55,785 nt of DNA from an uncultured bacterium. Its GTDB lineage: Bacteria > Verrucomicrobiota > Lentisphaeria > Victivallales > UBA1829. The position numbers and the translations under genes were made by a program. Of the stretch, positions 1 to 8,696 are shown in pieces (positions within the stretch are counted from its first letter, which is position 1; every line of letters begins with the position of its first letter). The notes below the pieces were generated by a model. It had not been told where the DNA came from, ran no database searches, and worked only from the letters and a program-made list of their open reading frames with translations. The stretch is from assembly GCA_902774245.1 (NCBI GenBank), contig CACYHQ010000018.1, forward strand, positions 1 to 55,785, written 5' to 3'.

Positions 1-3000
1 GCCGGACGAAGCCTCATTGACCAAAAGTCCGCCGGTGACACTCTTTTGGAACGTACCGTTTTCGATGACCGCCGGAATGGCGTTCAGAACGGAGGCCGTC
101 AAGTACGTTCCGTTCTTCACGACGATCTTCTGCAGGTCCAAATAGAGGTCGCCGTCGTCAGATACTCTGAATGTATATTGGGTGGAATTCGGATCGGAAG
201 AGGACCAAGCGTTTGTCAGGAGCGCTTTGTAATTATCCTCGGTCCATTTCCCTTCGGGGCTTCCGGTATAGTCTAGAATAGGCGTGGAAAGATCCCCGGC
301 GGTAAAACTGTCCAAATTGATAGTAAGCTTGTCCGTATAGGAAGTTCCGAATCCGGTGAAACTCAGCTGGTCCTGCCAGTCCATCGTGACTGCCGCATCG
401 GTTGCGCTCAGGTCGAGCGTGGTGATGGCGTTCACGCCATCCAGCGTCAGGGTTGCGCCGCTCTGGACTATGACCGTGCCACCGACCGCGGTATCCTTGA
501 GGGTCGTCGCGCCGTCGGCGAGCTTGATCGTGCCGTTCAGCGTGCCGATATTCAGCGTGCTTGTGCCGCCGACCGTGAGGGAATCGGAGTTTCCAATCGT
601 GACGGGTTTACCCGCATTCTCTGCAACAAGCTTGGTGTTCGTCAGCGTGTTCGTGCCGGTAAACGTCAGCGGATTCGAGACGTAGATACTGCTACCGAGA
701 CTTCCGTCATCATTCACCTTGCCGGTGATGTGCGAATTGTTCAGTGTGACCAGCGAACTAGTATTATCTCCAGGGTTTATGATATCGATTCCGCCTGTGA
801 GCGTGCCGATATTCAGCGTGCTTGTTCCGTAGACATAGAACCTATTTCCGTTGTTGACGACGGAGGCCGCCTGAAGCGTGGAGTTGACCACTTCAACCCA
901 CCCGTAATTTGTGAGCGTATTATTAACGGTGAACGTGGAATCCGTCACAATAAAGCCTGTTCTGCCCGTGTTAACAGGCCAATCCGTTCCGTTGTCAATG
1001 CCGTAGTTCGTGACCGAATCTACCGTAACTGTGGAGTTATTGAACTCAACTGTGGCTTTGGTTTTGTCGGAAGAGCCGTTCGTGAGAGACCCTGTACCCT
1101 CGTTTGTCACAAGTGAAATGGTGGAATTCGAGATTGTAATGGCGGCTTGGGATGTTCTTGGCGGACCCGGATTGAAGGTGCCGGGAGCATAATTCTCGAG
1201 CATCGTAGCATTCAAAACGGAATTCGTGAGAGTCATCATTCCGTTGTCTTTATTCGTGACCGTATCCGCACTCAATTCGGAATTCGTGAGAGTCATATCC
1301 CCGTTGCCTTTATTCGTGACCGTATCCGCACTCAATTCGGAATTCGTGAGAGTCATATCCCCGTTGTTTACAATTCCTTCCGTAGCTTTCAGCCTGCTCG
1401 GATTGGCCGATTCGGCAATACAAACGACAGTGAGATTGTTGTTATTCGTGAGATTGGTCACCTCTATGCTGCAGGCATCCGCATTTTCGGCGTCGGCGCT
1501 GCCGACCGTGATGCTCCCATTGTTCCAGATGTCAACGGTTTTCAGTACACCTCTTTGAGCAGGGACGTAATCCAAGGCATTCGGATTATCTCCGGATGCG
1601 GGGATGCTTTTGACCGTGATTAAACCGTTGTTGCCGTTAATGATACTGGAGTAGTGGCCAAAAGAAGTCCACCAGCATGCGGCGTTGACTTGGTTCTCAC
1701 CGGCAAATGTGACGTCGGTATTCTCATAGATATACAGCCCGCCGGTGCCTCCGGAGATCGTGGAATTCGAGAAAGTCGTCGCGACGTCGGTCCTGATCAC
1801 GCCGTTGAGCGTTCCGATATTCAGCGTGCTTGTGCCCTCAACCCAGAGAGTGTCGACCGTGACGGTCTTGCCTGCCGCATTGAGTGTTACACCATCATTC
1901 AGGAAGTTTTTTCCGGCGAACGTCAGATTGCCCAGGGCGGTGATCGTTCCGCCGTTGGTCCCGCCGCCGGTGATAGTCGAACCCGTCAGCGTGGCGCCGG
2001 CCGCCGTCTTGATCGTACCGTCGAGCGTGCGGATTTTCAGCGTGTTCGTGCCCTCGACCGTGAGCGTGCCATTGGCCTTTACGGTCGTATTCTCCGCCGT
2101 TGCGTCGAGCGTGACGCCGTTCAGTGTGTTCTGGTCGTAGAAGATTACTTCGTCCGCTGTTGCGGTGAACGCACTCGAGCTGATCGTGGAATACTGCACA
2201 GTGACTGTGCCTGGATTTAATGTGGTAATGCTGCCGCCGGAGATGGTGGATGACACCGTCGCGCCGCCGTTGAGCGTAATCGTGCCGTTGGTGTTCGTGA
2301 TCGCGCCGGTGGTAAGCCTGCCGTTCACATTGATCGTGCCGGAGTTGTTGATCGTGCCGGTGGTGGTGGAAAGGGAAAGCAAGCCGTTCACATTGATCGT
2401 GCCGGAGTTGTTGATGGAAGTTCTCCCAAAGTCGTTGTTGCTGTTCGATCCGGTGGTGGAGAACGTCGCAGTTTTGCCGGTTTCGACGACCAGTGTGCCG
2501 CCGTCGCCGCTATTACCCCCGATCCAGGAATTCACGATCTCCGCACCGTCCAGATAGATCGTGCGGGAGCCGTAGAGGCCCGAGGTTTTCAGCGTGCTCG
2601 TACCTTTGAGCGTAAGCGAATCATTTTCGCCTTCTCCGATCTTGACGGATTGGCTCCCCGCATCAAACGTGACACCGTTCAGAATGCACGCGCCATAGAA
2701 GTCCGCCCCGTTCGCTGTTGCGGCTAATGTGCCGCCGGTGATGCTCGAAGCCGTCAGTATCGCGCTTGCGGCCACCGTGATTGTGCCGTTGAGATTCCCG
2801 ATGTTCAGCGTGCTCGTGCCGCCGACCGTGAGGGAATCGCCTTCGTCCGATCCGACCGTGACGGTATTGCCCGCTGCGTCGAGCGTGACGCCGTTCAGCG
2901 TGTTTGCGCCGGTGAAGGTCAGGTTGCCCTGGGCGGAGATGCTGCTGCCATTGATGTTAGAATCCTTCAGCGTGCTCGTGCCGGAGAGCGTGAGAGAATC

Positions 3001-3783
3001 GCCTTCGTCCGGTCCGACCGTGACGGTATTGCCCGCTGCGTCGAGCGTGACGCCGTTCAGTGTGTTCGCGCCGGTGAAGTTCAGGGCGTTCTGAACGGTG
3101 ATGCTGCCGCCAGTGATATTCGAAGCGTTCAGCGTGGTCGCCGCCGCGCTGTCGGTCAGGATCGTGCCGGAGAGCGCGCCGATCGTCAGCGAGCTTGTGC
3201 CCTTGACCTTGAACGTGCCGTCACCGGTATTCGTGACGGAGGCGACGGAGAACGAGGCCTCATTGAGACTGATCTCGTGGCTGTTCGTGACCGAGGGAGC
3301 GGAGAACGAGGCACTCTCGACATAAACAGTACCACAGTTGTCTAAAAAAACAGAGGTGAAACCTTCATTTGCGCCCAGCTGGAAATACGCCCCGTTCGCA
3401 ACATTGAGTCTAGCTTTTGTGGCGACGACCTTGAAGGAATTGGAAACCCTGAAATCTACCGTGACGCCATAGATATTGAGCCCTTTTTCGTAAGTAGAAT
3501 ATTCCAACTGAAATGTATCCGCATGCACGTACAAATTCTTTGTGATGTAGCAGCTATTAGTTTGCACATATATCCCCGAGGGGGCGACAAGAGAGAGAGG
3601 AGTATCTGAGTTGTTGTAAATATAAAAGGTGTCAAGACCGCTTAGATCATAAGCATCTTCTAACGTGTGGTAACACGTCGCTTGTGTCCAGCCTTCAATT
3701 TCGGTTTTGGATACCAAATCCCCAGAATAATAGACGATGGCATATTTGTCCCATTGGGGATTCACAAAAGCTTTGTCAGGCAT
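1..3783 (-). CDS. Giant beta-helix repeat surface protein, N-terminal part (runs off left edge)
   Basis: I read this minus-strand frame by hand from the ATG at 3783 to base 1 and found no stop in 1261 codons, so the C-terminus lies outside the window. The start has a good ribosome site (AAAGGTG about 7 nt upstream) and a promoter at 3872-3899. The protein is rich in Thr, Ser, Asn, Gly and Val and built from short strand-turn repeats such as TVTVGSDEGDSLT and NGVTLDAAGN. One unit recurs exactly 54 codons apart, another every 20 codons. This is the composition of right-handed beta-helix passengers of autotransporter or adhesin proteins. The N-terminus (MPDKAFVNPQWDKYAIVYY) is not a Sec signal peptide, so export may use another route. 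A C-terminal beta-barrel or anchor cannot be checked here. It is a possible substrate of the heptosyltransferase at 13185 (inference). Confidence 0.8.
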   Translation of the reverse strand, partial: MPDKAFVNPQWDKYAIVYYSGDLVSKTEIEGWTQATCYHTLEDAYDLSGLDTFYIYNNSDTPLSLVAPSGIYVQTNSCYITKNLYVHADTFQLEYSTYEKGLNIYGVTVDFRVSNSFKVVATKARLNVANGAYFQLGANEGFTSVFLDNCGTVYVESASFSAPSVTNSHEISLNEASFSVASVTNTGDGTFKVKGTSSLTIGALSGTILTDSAAATTLNASNITGGSITVQNALNFTGANTLNGVTLDAAGNTVTVGPDEGDSLTLSGTSTLKDSNINGSSISAQGNLTFTGANTLNGVTLDAAGNTVTVGSDEGDSLTVGGTSTLNIGNLNGTITVAASAILTASSITGGTLAATANGADFYGACILNGVTFDAGSQSVKIGEGENDSLTLKGTSTLKTSGLYGSRTIYLDGAEIVNSWIGGNSGDGGTLVVETGKTATFSTTGSNSNNDFGRTSINNSGTINVNGLLSLSTTTGTINNSGTINVNGRLTTGAITNTNGTITLNGGATVSSTISGGSITTLNPGTVTVQYSTISSSAFTATADEVIFYDQNTLNGVTLDATAENTTVKANGTLTVEGTNTLKIRTLDGTIKTAAGATLTGSTITGGGTNGGTITALGNLTFAGKNFLNDGVTLNAAGKTVTVDTLWVEGTSTLNIGTLNGVIRTDVATTFSNSTISGGTGGLYIYENTDVTFAGENQVNAACWWTSFGHYSSIINGNNGLITVKSIPASGDNPNALDYVPAQRGVLKTVDIWNNGSITVGSADAENADACSIEVTNLTNNNNLTVVCIAESANPSRLKATEGIVNNGDMTLTNSELSADTVTNKGNGDMTLTNSELSADTVTNKDNGMMTLTNSVLNATMLENYAPGTFNPGPPRTSQAAITISNSTISLVTNEGTGSLTNGSSDKTKATVEFNNSTVTVDSVTNYGIDNGTDWPVNTGRTGFIVTDSTFTVNNTLTNYGWVEVVNSTLQAASVVNNGNRFYVYGTSTLNIGTLTGGIDIINPGDNTSSLVTLNNSHITGKVNDDGSLGSSIYVSNPLTFTGTNTLTNTKLVAENAGKPVTIGNSDSLTVGGTSTLNIGTLNGTIKLADGATTLKDTAVGGTVIVQSGATLTLDGVNAITTLDLSATDAAVTMDWQDQLSFTGFGTSYTDKLTINLDSFTAGDLSTPILDYTGSPEGKWTEDNYKALLTNAWSSSDPNSTQYTFRVSDDGDLYLDLQKIVVKNGTYLTASVLNAIPAVIENGTFQKSVTGGLLVNEASSG
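1216..1380 (-). repeat. 60-bp tandem repeats (20-codon units) inside the surface protein
   Basis: About two and a half copies of a 60-bp unit lie head to tail. 1261-1320 and 1321-1380 are identical over most of their length, and the copy ending near 1260 is slightly diverged. On the minus strand each unit encodes 20 residues containing MTLTNSELSADTVTNKG. The near-identity at DNA level suggests recent expansion. Confidence 0.85.
2829..3095 (-). repeat. 162-bp (54-codon) direct repeat inside the surface protein
   Basis: The block starting GCCTTCGTCC at 2839 recurs at 3001, exactly 162 bp later, with only scattered differences. It encodes the unit that includes ANTLNGVTLDAAGNTVTVG followed by DEGDSLTL/V. 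More diverged versions of the same unit run through the rest of the gene. Confidence 0.8.
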
Positions 3784-3871
3784 GGTTTGCACCTTTCTTT
3801 TTTTGATCCGGCTTTCATGTTTGAGGTCAGGCCGGATGCGTTTCGGTTGCCATACTAAAATATTTAGCGTT

Positions 3872-3899
3872 AATATAGCACATGAACGGCGATAATCAA
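3872..3899 (-). promoter_or_regulatory. Sigma-70-type promoter of the surface protein gene
   Basis: On the minus strand, TTGATT (3899-3894), a 16-bp spacer and TATATT (3877-3872). The inferred start near 3865 leaves an 80-nt leader. That leader contains an inverted repeat, ATCCGGC (3806-3812) against GCCGGAT (3831-3837), just upstream of the ribosome site. Confidence 0.7.
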
Positions 3900-4030
3900 G
3901 GGGATAATGCAAAAATGCAAAAAAAATCCTGTTCTAAGGAAATGACAATCCTGAAAACAGAACAAGTCAGGCAGTCAATCAATCCTAAATAATACGACCG
4001 TCAGCAAAAAAACGCATCGCGCAGGCATAC
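3900..4030. other. Non-coding spacer
   Basis: The gene-free interval 3784-4134 holds the surface-protein promoter and leader at one end and the S1 terminator at the other. Between them I see only A-rich sequence with no ORF and no clear structure. Confidence 0.5.
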
Positions 4031-4065
4031 AAAAAGCCCCGTGAAAACCGAAATTTCCACGGGGC
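4031..4065 (-). terminator. Rho-independent terminator of rpsA
   Basis: Minus-strand stem GCCCCGTG/CACGGGGC (4065-4058 with 4043-4036), extended inward by GAAA/TTTTC pairs and followed by TTTTTG. It lies 70 bp past the S1 stop codon. Confidence 0.85.
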
Positions 4066-4134
4066 GGGAAAGCAAAGCCTTCACTGCGGAAGTGCCCGGC
4101 TAGGCTCGGGCACGAATTCCGTTGCAGACTGCGC

Positions 4135-5883
4135 TCAGTCCTGCTTCAGGTCGAGGTTGTCGAGGGAGTTGCCGAAGATGGTGCCCATGTCGCCGAGGGC
4201 TTCGCCCGGCTTGAGCGCGGCGGAGACTTCTTCGCCGGCGGCCTTGATGGACTCTTCGTTGAACCCTTCCTCGAGCGCCTTGATGCTGAGGCCGATGCGG
4301 CGTTCGTCCTTGTCGATCTTGATCACGACGGCTTCGATCTCGTCGCCGAGATTGAGTTTGTCTTTGACCTTTTCGACGTGGTCGCGGGAGATCTGGGAGA
4401 TGTGGACGAGACCGTCGATCTTGTGGGAGAGCTCGATGAAGGCGCCGAACGCGGTGACCTTCGTGACTTTGCCCTTCACGACGTCGCCGATCTTGTAGAT
4501 CTGCTCGATGTTGGCCCACGGATCGACTTCGGTCTGCTTCAGGCCGAGGGAGATGCGCTGCTGGGTCGGATCGATGTCGAGAATGACGGCTTCGACTTCC
4601 TCGCCGACCTTCAGGACTTCGTTCGGGTGATTGATCTTGCGGGTCCAGGACATGTCGGAGACGTGGATCATGCCGTCGATGTCGTTTTCGATCTCGACGA
4701 ACGCGCCGTAGGTGGTCATATTGCGGACCTTGCCCTTGATGTGGCTTCCGGGAGGATACTTCTCGGCGAGGACTTCCCACGGATTGCGGGTCTTTTGGCG
4801 GAGGCCGAGGGAGATCTTCTTGTCGGCCTTGTTGACCTCAAGAATGACGGCTTCGACTTCTTCGCCGGCGCTGACGACGTCGCTGGCCTTCGTGATGCGC
4901 TTGGTCCAGGACATTTCGGAGACGTGGATGAGGCCTTCGACGCCCTGTTCGATCTCGACGAACGCGCCGTAGGGCATGATGTTGACCACATGGCCCTTGA
5001 CGGTGGAGCCGACGGGGTACTTGGCTTCGACGTCGTCCCAGGGGTTCGCGGACTTCTGCTTGAGGCCGAGGGAGACGCGCTCCTTGGCGAAGTCGATGTC
5101 GAGAACCATGACCTCGATCTCCTGGCCGACTTCCAGCATTTCCTTCGGGTTCGTGATGCGGCCCCAGGACATATCGGTGATGTGGAGGAGTCCGTCCACG
5201 CCGCCGAGGTCGATGAACGCGCCGAAATCGGTGATGTTCTTGACTTTGCCCTTGCGGAGCTCGCCGACCTTCATTTCCTTCAGGAACTGAGCGCGCATAT
5301 CCTTGCGGGATTCTTCGAGCAGTTCGCGGCGGGAAACGACGATGTTGTGGCGTTCCTGGTTGATCTTGAGGATCTTGAAATCGTATTCCTGGTCGATGAG
5401 GTCGTCGAGATTCTTGACGGGGCCGATATCGATCTGGGAGCCGGGGAGGAAGGCTTCCACGCCGTCGAGGTCGATGAGGATGCCGCCTTTGACTTTCTTC
5501 TTCATCTTGCCGCGGATCACGCTGCCTTCGCCGAAGTCGGAGGTGATCTTCTTCCAGGTCTGGATGAAGGCCGCCTTCTGCAGGCTGATCCCGGGCTGGT
5601 TCTGTTCGTTCTCGAGTTCTTCCAGATAGACGTCGATCTGATCGTTCAGATTGACTTCATCCCAGTTCTTGAACTCGGTGTAGGGGATGAACCCTTCGGC
5701 CTTCAGACCGATGTCGACCAGCGCGCCGTCCTGGCGCTTCTCGACGATCGTGCCGGTGACGATCGAGTCGACCTTGAAATCGGTTTTGGTCTGTCCGCTC
5801 AGCAGATCTTCCATCGTCAGCTTGTCGTCGATGATGACGTAGCTCTTCTGCACGGGTGCATCCTGTTTCTTTTCTTCGCTCAT
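4135..5883 (-). CDS. rpsA: 30S ribosomal protein S1
   Basis: The 582-residue protein has six S1 (OB-fold RNA-binding) repeats at roughly 37-105, 122-188, 205-275, 290-362, 377-449 and 464-533. They carry the expected DFGAFIDLGGVDGLLHITDMSW and YGAFVEIEQGVEGLIHVSEMSW type motifs. S1 binds mRNA leaders on the 30S subunit and aids initiation. The start chosen is ATG 5883 (MSEEKKQDAP). An in-frame ATG at 5967 lies inside the -10 region of the promoter at 5970-5998, upstream of the likely transcription start, so it cannot be used. An AGGA element precedes 5883 with rather long spacing. The six-domain length fits Gram-negative S1. Confidence 0.96.
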   Translation of the reverse strand: MSEEKKQDAPVQKSYVIIDDKLTMEDLLSGQTKTDFKVDSIVTGTIVEKRQDGALVDIGLKAEGFIPYTEFKNWDEVNLNDQIDVYLEELENEQNQPGISLQKAAFIQTWKKITSDFGEGSVIRGKMKKKVKGGILIDLDGVEAFLPGSQIDIGPVKNLDDLIDQEYDFKILKINQERHNIVVSRRELLEESRKDMRAQFLKEMKVGELRKGKVKNITDFGAFIDLGGVDGLLHITDMSWGRITNPKEMLEVGQEIEVMVLDIDFAKERVSLGLKQKSANPWDDVEAKYPVGSTVKGHVVNIMPYGAFVEIEQGVEGLIHVSEMSWTKRITKASDVVSAGEEVEAVILEVNKADKKISLGLRQKTRNPWEVLAEKYPPGSHIKGKVRNMTTYGAFVEIENDIDGMIHVSDMSWTRKINHPNEVLKVGEEVEAVILDIDPTQQRISLGLKQTEVDPWANIEQIYKIGDVVKGKVTKVTAFGAFIELSHKIDGLVHISQISRDHVEKVKDKLNLGDEIEAVVIKIDKDERRIGLSIKALEEGFNEESIKAAGEEVSAALKPGEALGDMGTIFGNSLDNLDLKQD

Positions 5884-5969
5884 AGTGGTTTGGTTTCCTG
5901 GTTTGGTTGTTGGTTTGTTGGTTTCCAATCCGCCCAAAAGCCCATTCGCTTTTCGGGTTGCAAGCATAT

Positions 5970-5998
5970 AATATACCCCCGGACAGGATGTTTTTCAA
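5970..5998 (-). promoter_or_regulatory. Promoter of rpsA
   Basis: TTGAAA (5998-5993), 17-bp spacer, TATATT (5975-5970) on the minus strand. Its position decides the rpsA start at 5883 and leaves a leader of about 80 nt. Confidence 0.8.
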
Positions 5999-6103
5999 GC
6001 CGGTTTTCTTAAAAGCATAAAAAAAAGACGCACATACGCATGCATATACGCAGGACCGGGCGGTTCTCCTGACGCCATTTTCCGTAAAAAACGCTTTGTT
6101 TTC

Positions 6104-6132
6104 TTGACTTTTCCGCCCGAACGTGATACATT
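6104..6132 (+). promoter_or_regulatory. Promoter of the 6181 gene
   Basis: TTGACT at 6104-6109, 17-bp spacer, TACATT at 6127-6132. It is divergent from the rpsA promoter and 49 bp upstream of the ATG at 6181. Confidence 0.75.
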
Positions 6133-6180
6133 TTTTAACGTTTTTTCACTCAGACTTTTTTTCAGGAAACAGGAGTTCCC

Positions 6181-6396
6181 ATGAAAGATAAAAACTTGCT
6201 CAGTCTTATCGTGATAGACATCCTTCTCGCCATCGGTGTGATCTGGGGGCTTGCGATGGGCTACAAACTGCTCGGCTACGGTCTGCTGGTCTATTTTATC
6301 ATCAACACCCTCGCGCTCGTTCTCAAGCTGACCGGAAACAGGAAAGACGACAAAGGCGACGGCAACGACAGCAACAACAACGACGAAAACAAGTAA
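6181..6396 (+). CDS. Small two-helix membrane protein
   Basis: A 71-residue protein with two hydrophobic segments (about 7-27 and 31-50) and a short Asp/Asn/Lys-rich polar tail (KDDKGDGNDSNNNDENK). CAGGAG lies 5-6 nt before the ATG and a good promoter is upstream, so it is a real gene. It lies 41 bp ahead of the NSS-family symporter and is probably co-transcribed with it. I do not recognise the family. Small accessory subunits accompany some bacterial transporters, but a link here is only positional. Confidence 0.75.
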   Translation: MKDKNLLSLIVIDILLAIGVIWGLAMGYKLLGYGLLVYFIINTLALVLKLTGNRKDDKGDGNDSNNNDENK

Positions 6397-6437
6397 CCGC
6401 CTGTTTTTAGCAAACGCAACTTTTTAAAGGTCCCCCC

Positions 6438-7823
6438 ATGCCTGGCATCAAACGCGAAACGCTCGGCTCCCGCCTCGGGTTCATTCTCCTCACCGCCGGA
6501 TGCGCCATCGGTCTCGGCAACATCTGGCGTTTCCCGTATATCACCGGCAAATACGGCGGCGCGAGCTTCGTGGCGTTCTATCTCTTCTTCCTCGCCGTCA
6601 TGGGGCTACCGCTGACGGTCATGGAGCTGGCCATAGGACGCGCCAGTAAACGCACGATGTTCGGCGCGGCGAAGGTGCTGACGCATTCGCATCCGGGAGC
6701 CTGGCGGGTCCCCGCCGGGTTTTTCTGCGCCGGCTGCGCCATGCTGATGATCTTCTACACGACCGTGACCGGCTGGATGCTCTGCTACACGTTCGACTAC
6801 ATTTTCGGCGGGGTTTCCGCGCTGGACACCGAAGGGATCGGAAAGCATTTCGGCGAACTCGTCGCCAGCCCGTGGAAAAACGTCCTTTTCATGTGCGTCA
6901 CGGTCGCCGCCGGGTCCGCCGTCTGCGGCGCAGGGCTGAAAAACGGCGTGGAACGCGTCACGAAGGTCCTGATGGGCGGGCTCTTCATCCTGCTGCTGAT
7001 CCTGTGCTGCCGGGCGCTCTTCCTGCCGGGCGCGAAAGAAGGACTGAAATTCTACCTCATGCCGAGCATGAAAGCCGTCCGCGGGACCGGGCTTTCCGAG
7101 GCACTGGTCGCCGCGATGGGACAGGCCTTCTTCACGCTCAGCCTGGGCGTCGGCGCCATCACGATCTGCGGCAGCTACATCGGGCGGGAGCATTCGCTGA
7201 TGAAGGAATCGATGATCATTATCCTGCTGGATACCGCCGTGGCCGTGCTTTCGGGCATCGTGATCTTCCCCGCCTGCAAGTCTTACGGCATCGACGTCTC
7301 CTCCGGTCCCAGCCTCGTCTTCCTCTCGCTCCCGGATGTTTTCAACCACCTGGCCTGGCCGCGTCTCTGGGGCGCGATCTTTTTCCTCTTTATGAGCGCG
7401 GCGGCATTCACCACGGTCGTCGCCGTCTTCGAAAACCTGATCGCCCTCATGATCGACGAACTGCATTTCTCCCGCACGAAAGCCGCGGTCGTGAACGCGA
7501 TCGTCATCACGGTCTTCTCCCTGCCCTGCGCCCTCGGATTCAACATTCTGAGCGGCATCCATCCGCTCGGCGGCGACTCCACATTCCTCGACCTGGAGGA
7601 CTACCTTGTGAGCGACATCCTGCTCCCGCTCGGCTCGGTCTTCGTCGTGATCTTCTGCGGGGCGGCTTCCGCCTGGGGCTGGAGGAATTTCTTCGCGGAA
7701 GCCAACACGGGCAAAGGGCCGAAGCTCCCGCTGTGGACCCGCTACTACATCTTCACGCTGCTCCCGCTCGCCATCGTCGCGCTGTTCATCATCGGCACGA
7801 TCAAGCGTTGGTGGCCGGAATAA
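6438..7823 (+). CDS. Sodium-dependent transporter, NSS/SNF family
   Basis: The 461-residue, 11-12 helix inner-membrane protein carries the family hallmark in helix 1: GSRLGFILLTAGCAIGLGNI followed by WRFPY (residues about 8-34). LeuT and MhsT use this unwound helix to bind Na+ and an amino-acid substrate. The likely role is Na+-coupled uptake of an amino acid or amine; the substrate cannot be read from sequence. AAAGGT precedes the ATG. The gene ends 34 bp before a bidirectional terminator. Confidence 0.93.
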   Translation: MPGIKRETLGSRLGFILLTAGCAIGLGNIWRFPYITGKYGGASFVAFYLFFLAVMGLPLTVMELAIGRASKRTMFGAAKVLTHSHPGAWRVPAGFFCAGCAMLMIFYTTVTGWMLCYTFDYIFGGVSALDTEGIGKHFGELVASPWKNVLFMCVTVAAGSAVCGAGLKNGVERVTKVLMGGLFILLLILCCRALFLPGAKEGLKFYLMPSMKAVRGTGLSEALVAAMGQAFFTLSLGVGAITICGSYIGREHSLMKESMIIILLDTAVAVLSGIVIFPACKSYGIDVSSGPSLVFLSLPDVFNHLAWPRLWGAIFFLFMSAAAFTTVVAVFENLIALMIDELHFSRTKAAVVNAIVITVFSLPCALGFNILSGIHPLGGDSTFLDLEDYLVSDILLPLGSVFVVIFCGAASAWGWRNFFAEANTGKGPKLPLWTRYYIFTLLPLAIVALFIIGTIKRWWPE

Positions 7824-7852
7824 GCACATTCCGTTTTCGCCCGTTCAATCAC

Positions 7853-7896
7853 AAAACGGCCTCACCGGGACCATTCCGGCGAGGCCGAATCTTTTT
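7853..7896. terminator. Bidirectional terminator
   Basis: CGGCCTC (7857-7863) pairs with GAGGCCG (7881-7887), with CCGG/CCGG inside. A TTTTT run follows on the plus strand and TTTT on the minus strand. It sits between the convergent symporter gene and the 7919 gene and can serve both. Confidence 0.85.
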
Positions 7897-7918
7897 GGTG
7901 TTATAAAGAAGATATCGC

Positions 7919-8236
7919 TCAGGATTTCTTCTTCAGCAGGGCCGAACGCACCACGCCGTTCGGATCGCACACGAGAAACACGGCGGTCCAGATCACGAGC
8001 GCGATCGTGATCACGGCAAGACCGAGCAGGGAATCGTTCAGCACGTCGGCGAACTCGGGCTCGAAGACCTTCGCGCCCTCCTCCTTGTACTCGAACACCA
8101 GGTCGACCAGCCACATGATGGCCGCGCCCCAGAAGAGCCAGCACAGCACGCTGACCTTCATGTCGCGCATCGTTTTGGACGCGTACCAGACCGCCGTGCT
8201 GACGACGGCAGCGATCGCAGTCAGGATCAGACACAT
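7919..8236 (-). CDS. Small membrane protein, second of a conserved pair
   Basis: A 105-residue protein starting MCLILTAIAAVVSTAVWYAS with hydrophobic segments near 1-18, 29-48 and 70-90. The start at 8236 lies 2 bp after the stop of the preceding gene, so translation is probably coupled. From memory, proteins of this pattern (VVSTxVWY near the start, WGAxxMWLVD in the middle) occur in Clostridia and other anaerobes beside the partner encoded upstream and a DUF3842 gene. The function is unknown. The longer upstream extension of this frame overlaps the partner gene and is a shadow. Confidence 0.8.
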   Translation of the reverse strand: MCLILTAIAAVVSTAVWYASKTMRDMKVSVLCWLFWGAAIMWLVDLVFEYKEEGAKVFEPEFADVLNDSLLGLAVITIALVIWTAVFLVCDPNGVVRSALLKKKS

Positions 8237-8238
8237 GG

Positions 8239-8601
8239 TCAGGCCTCCGCTTGTACTGTTTTTCCTCGTTTCACGATGACGGAGGAGACGATGAGCATCC
8301 CGATCCACACGGCGAAGATGAGTGCCGTCATGGTCCCGCCTACGGTGATGATCTCCTGCATGACCTCGGCGCCGTTGCCGTCGCGGACTCCGGTCAGGAA
8401 CGGGAACCGGAAGATGATCTCGCCGTGCCAGACGTGTTCGAAAGCCAGCAGGGCGCATCCGCCGAAGAAGAGTTTTTCGAGCCAACCGAGCTTCGTGGCC
8501 CAGCTGACGGTTCCGGGCTGTTCGACGGTTTTTGCCGCCATGCCGCGGCGAACGATGCCGGTTGCGATTGCAGCTGCGAGGGGAGCACTGAAACAAGCCA
8601 T
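8239..8601 (-). CDS. Small membrane protein, first of a conserved pair
   Basis: A 120-residue protein beginning MACFSAPLAAAIATGIVRRG, with the motif LLAFEHVWHGEI in the middle and a hydrophobic segment near 91-110. The start at 8601 is set by a perfect AGGAGG placed 5 nt upstream; the longer in-frame start at 8655 has no such site. It is followed directly by the second membrane gene. The His/Glu-containing EHVWHGE motif inside a hydrophobic region could bind a metal or haem (speculation). No function is assigned. Confidence 0.82.
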   Translation of the reverse strand: MACFSAPLAAAIATGIVRRGMAAKTVEQPGTVSWATKLGWLEKLFFGGCALLAFEHVWHGEIIFRFPFLTGVRDGNGAEVMQEIITVGGTMTALIFAVWIGMLIVSSVIVKRGKTVQAEA

Positions 8602-8696
8602 TTTGACCTCCTGGAATAAAATGGGGTACGTTTCCCCGAACGGGAAACAGATCACCTCTTCATGAGGCGCATGGAATCAGGAAATTGCAAATCCGG

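Noticed and set aside
1216..1380. CRISPR array
   Set aside because: The 60-bp units are contiguous with no spacers and lie in frame inside a coding repeat.
1..3325. Multiple Val/Pro/Ser-rich plus-strand ORFs in the first 3.3 kb
   Set aside because: They are fragments opposite a single uninterrupted 1261-codon minus-strand frame.
4378..6012. 544-codon plus-strand ORF antisense to rpsA
   Set aside because: It is a codon-bias shadow of S1: Asp/Val/Leu-rich with no motif and no ribosome site, while the opposite strand encodes six clear S1 domains.
6606..7829. 407-codon minus-strand ORF opposite the symporter
   Set aside because: Arg/Asp/Glu/His-rich low-complexity translation typical of the antisense frame of a GC-rich gene; the plus strand is a clear NSS transporter.
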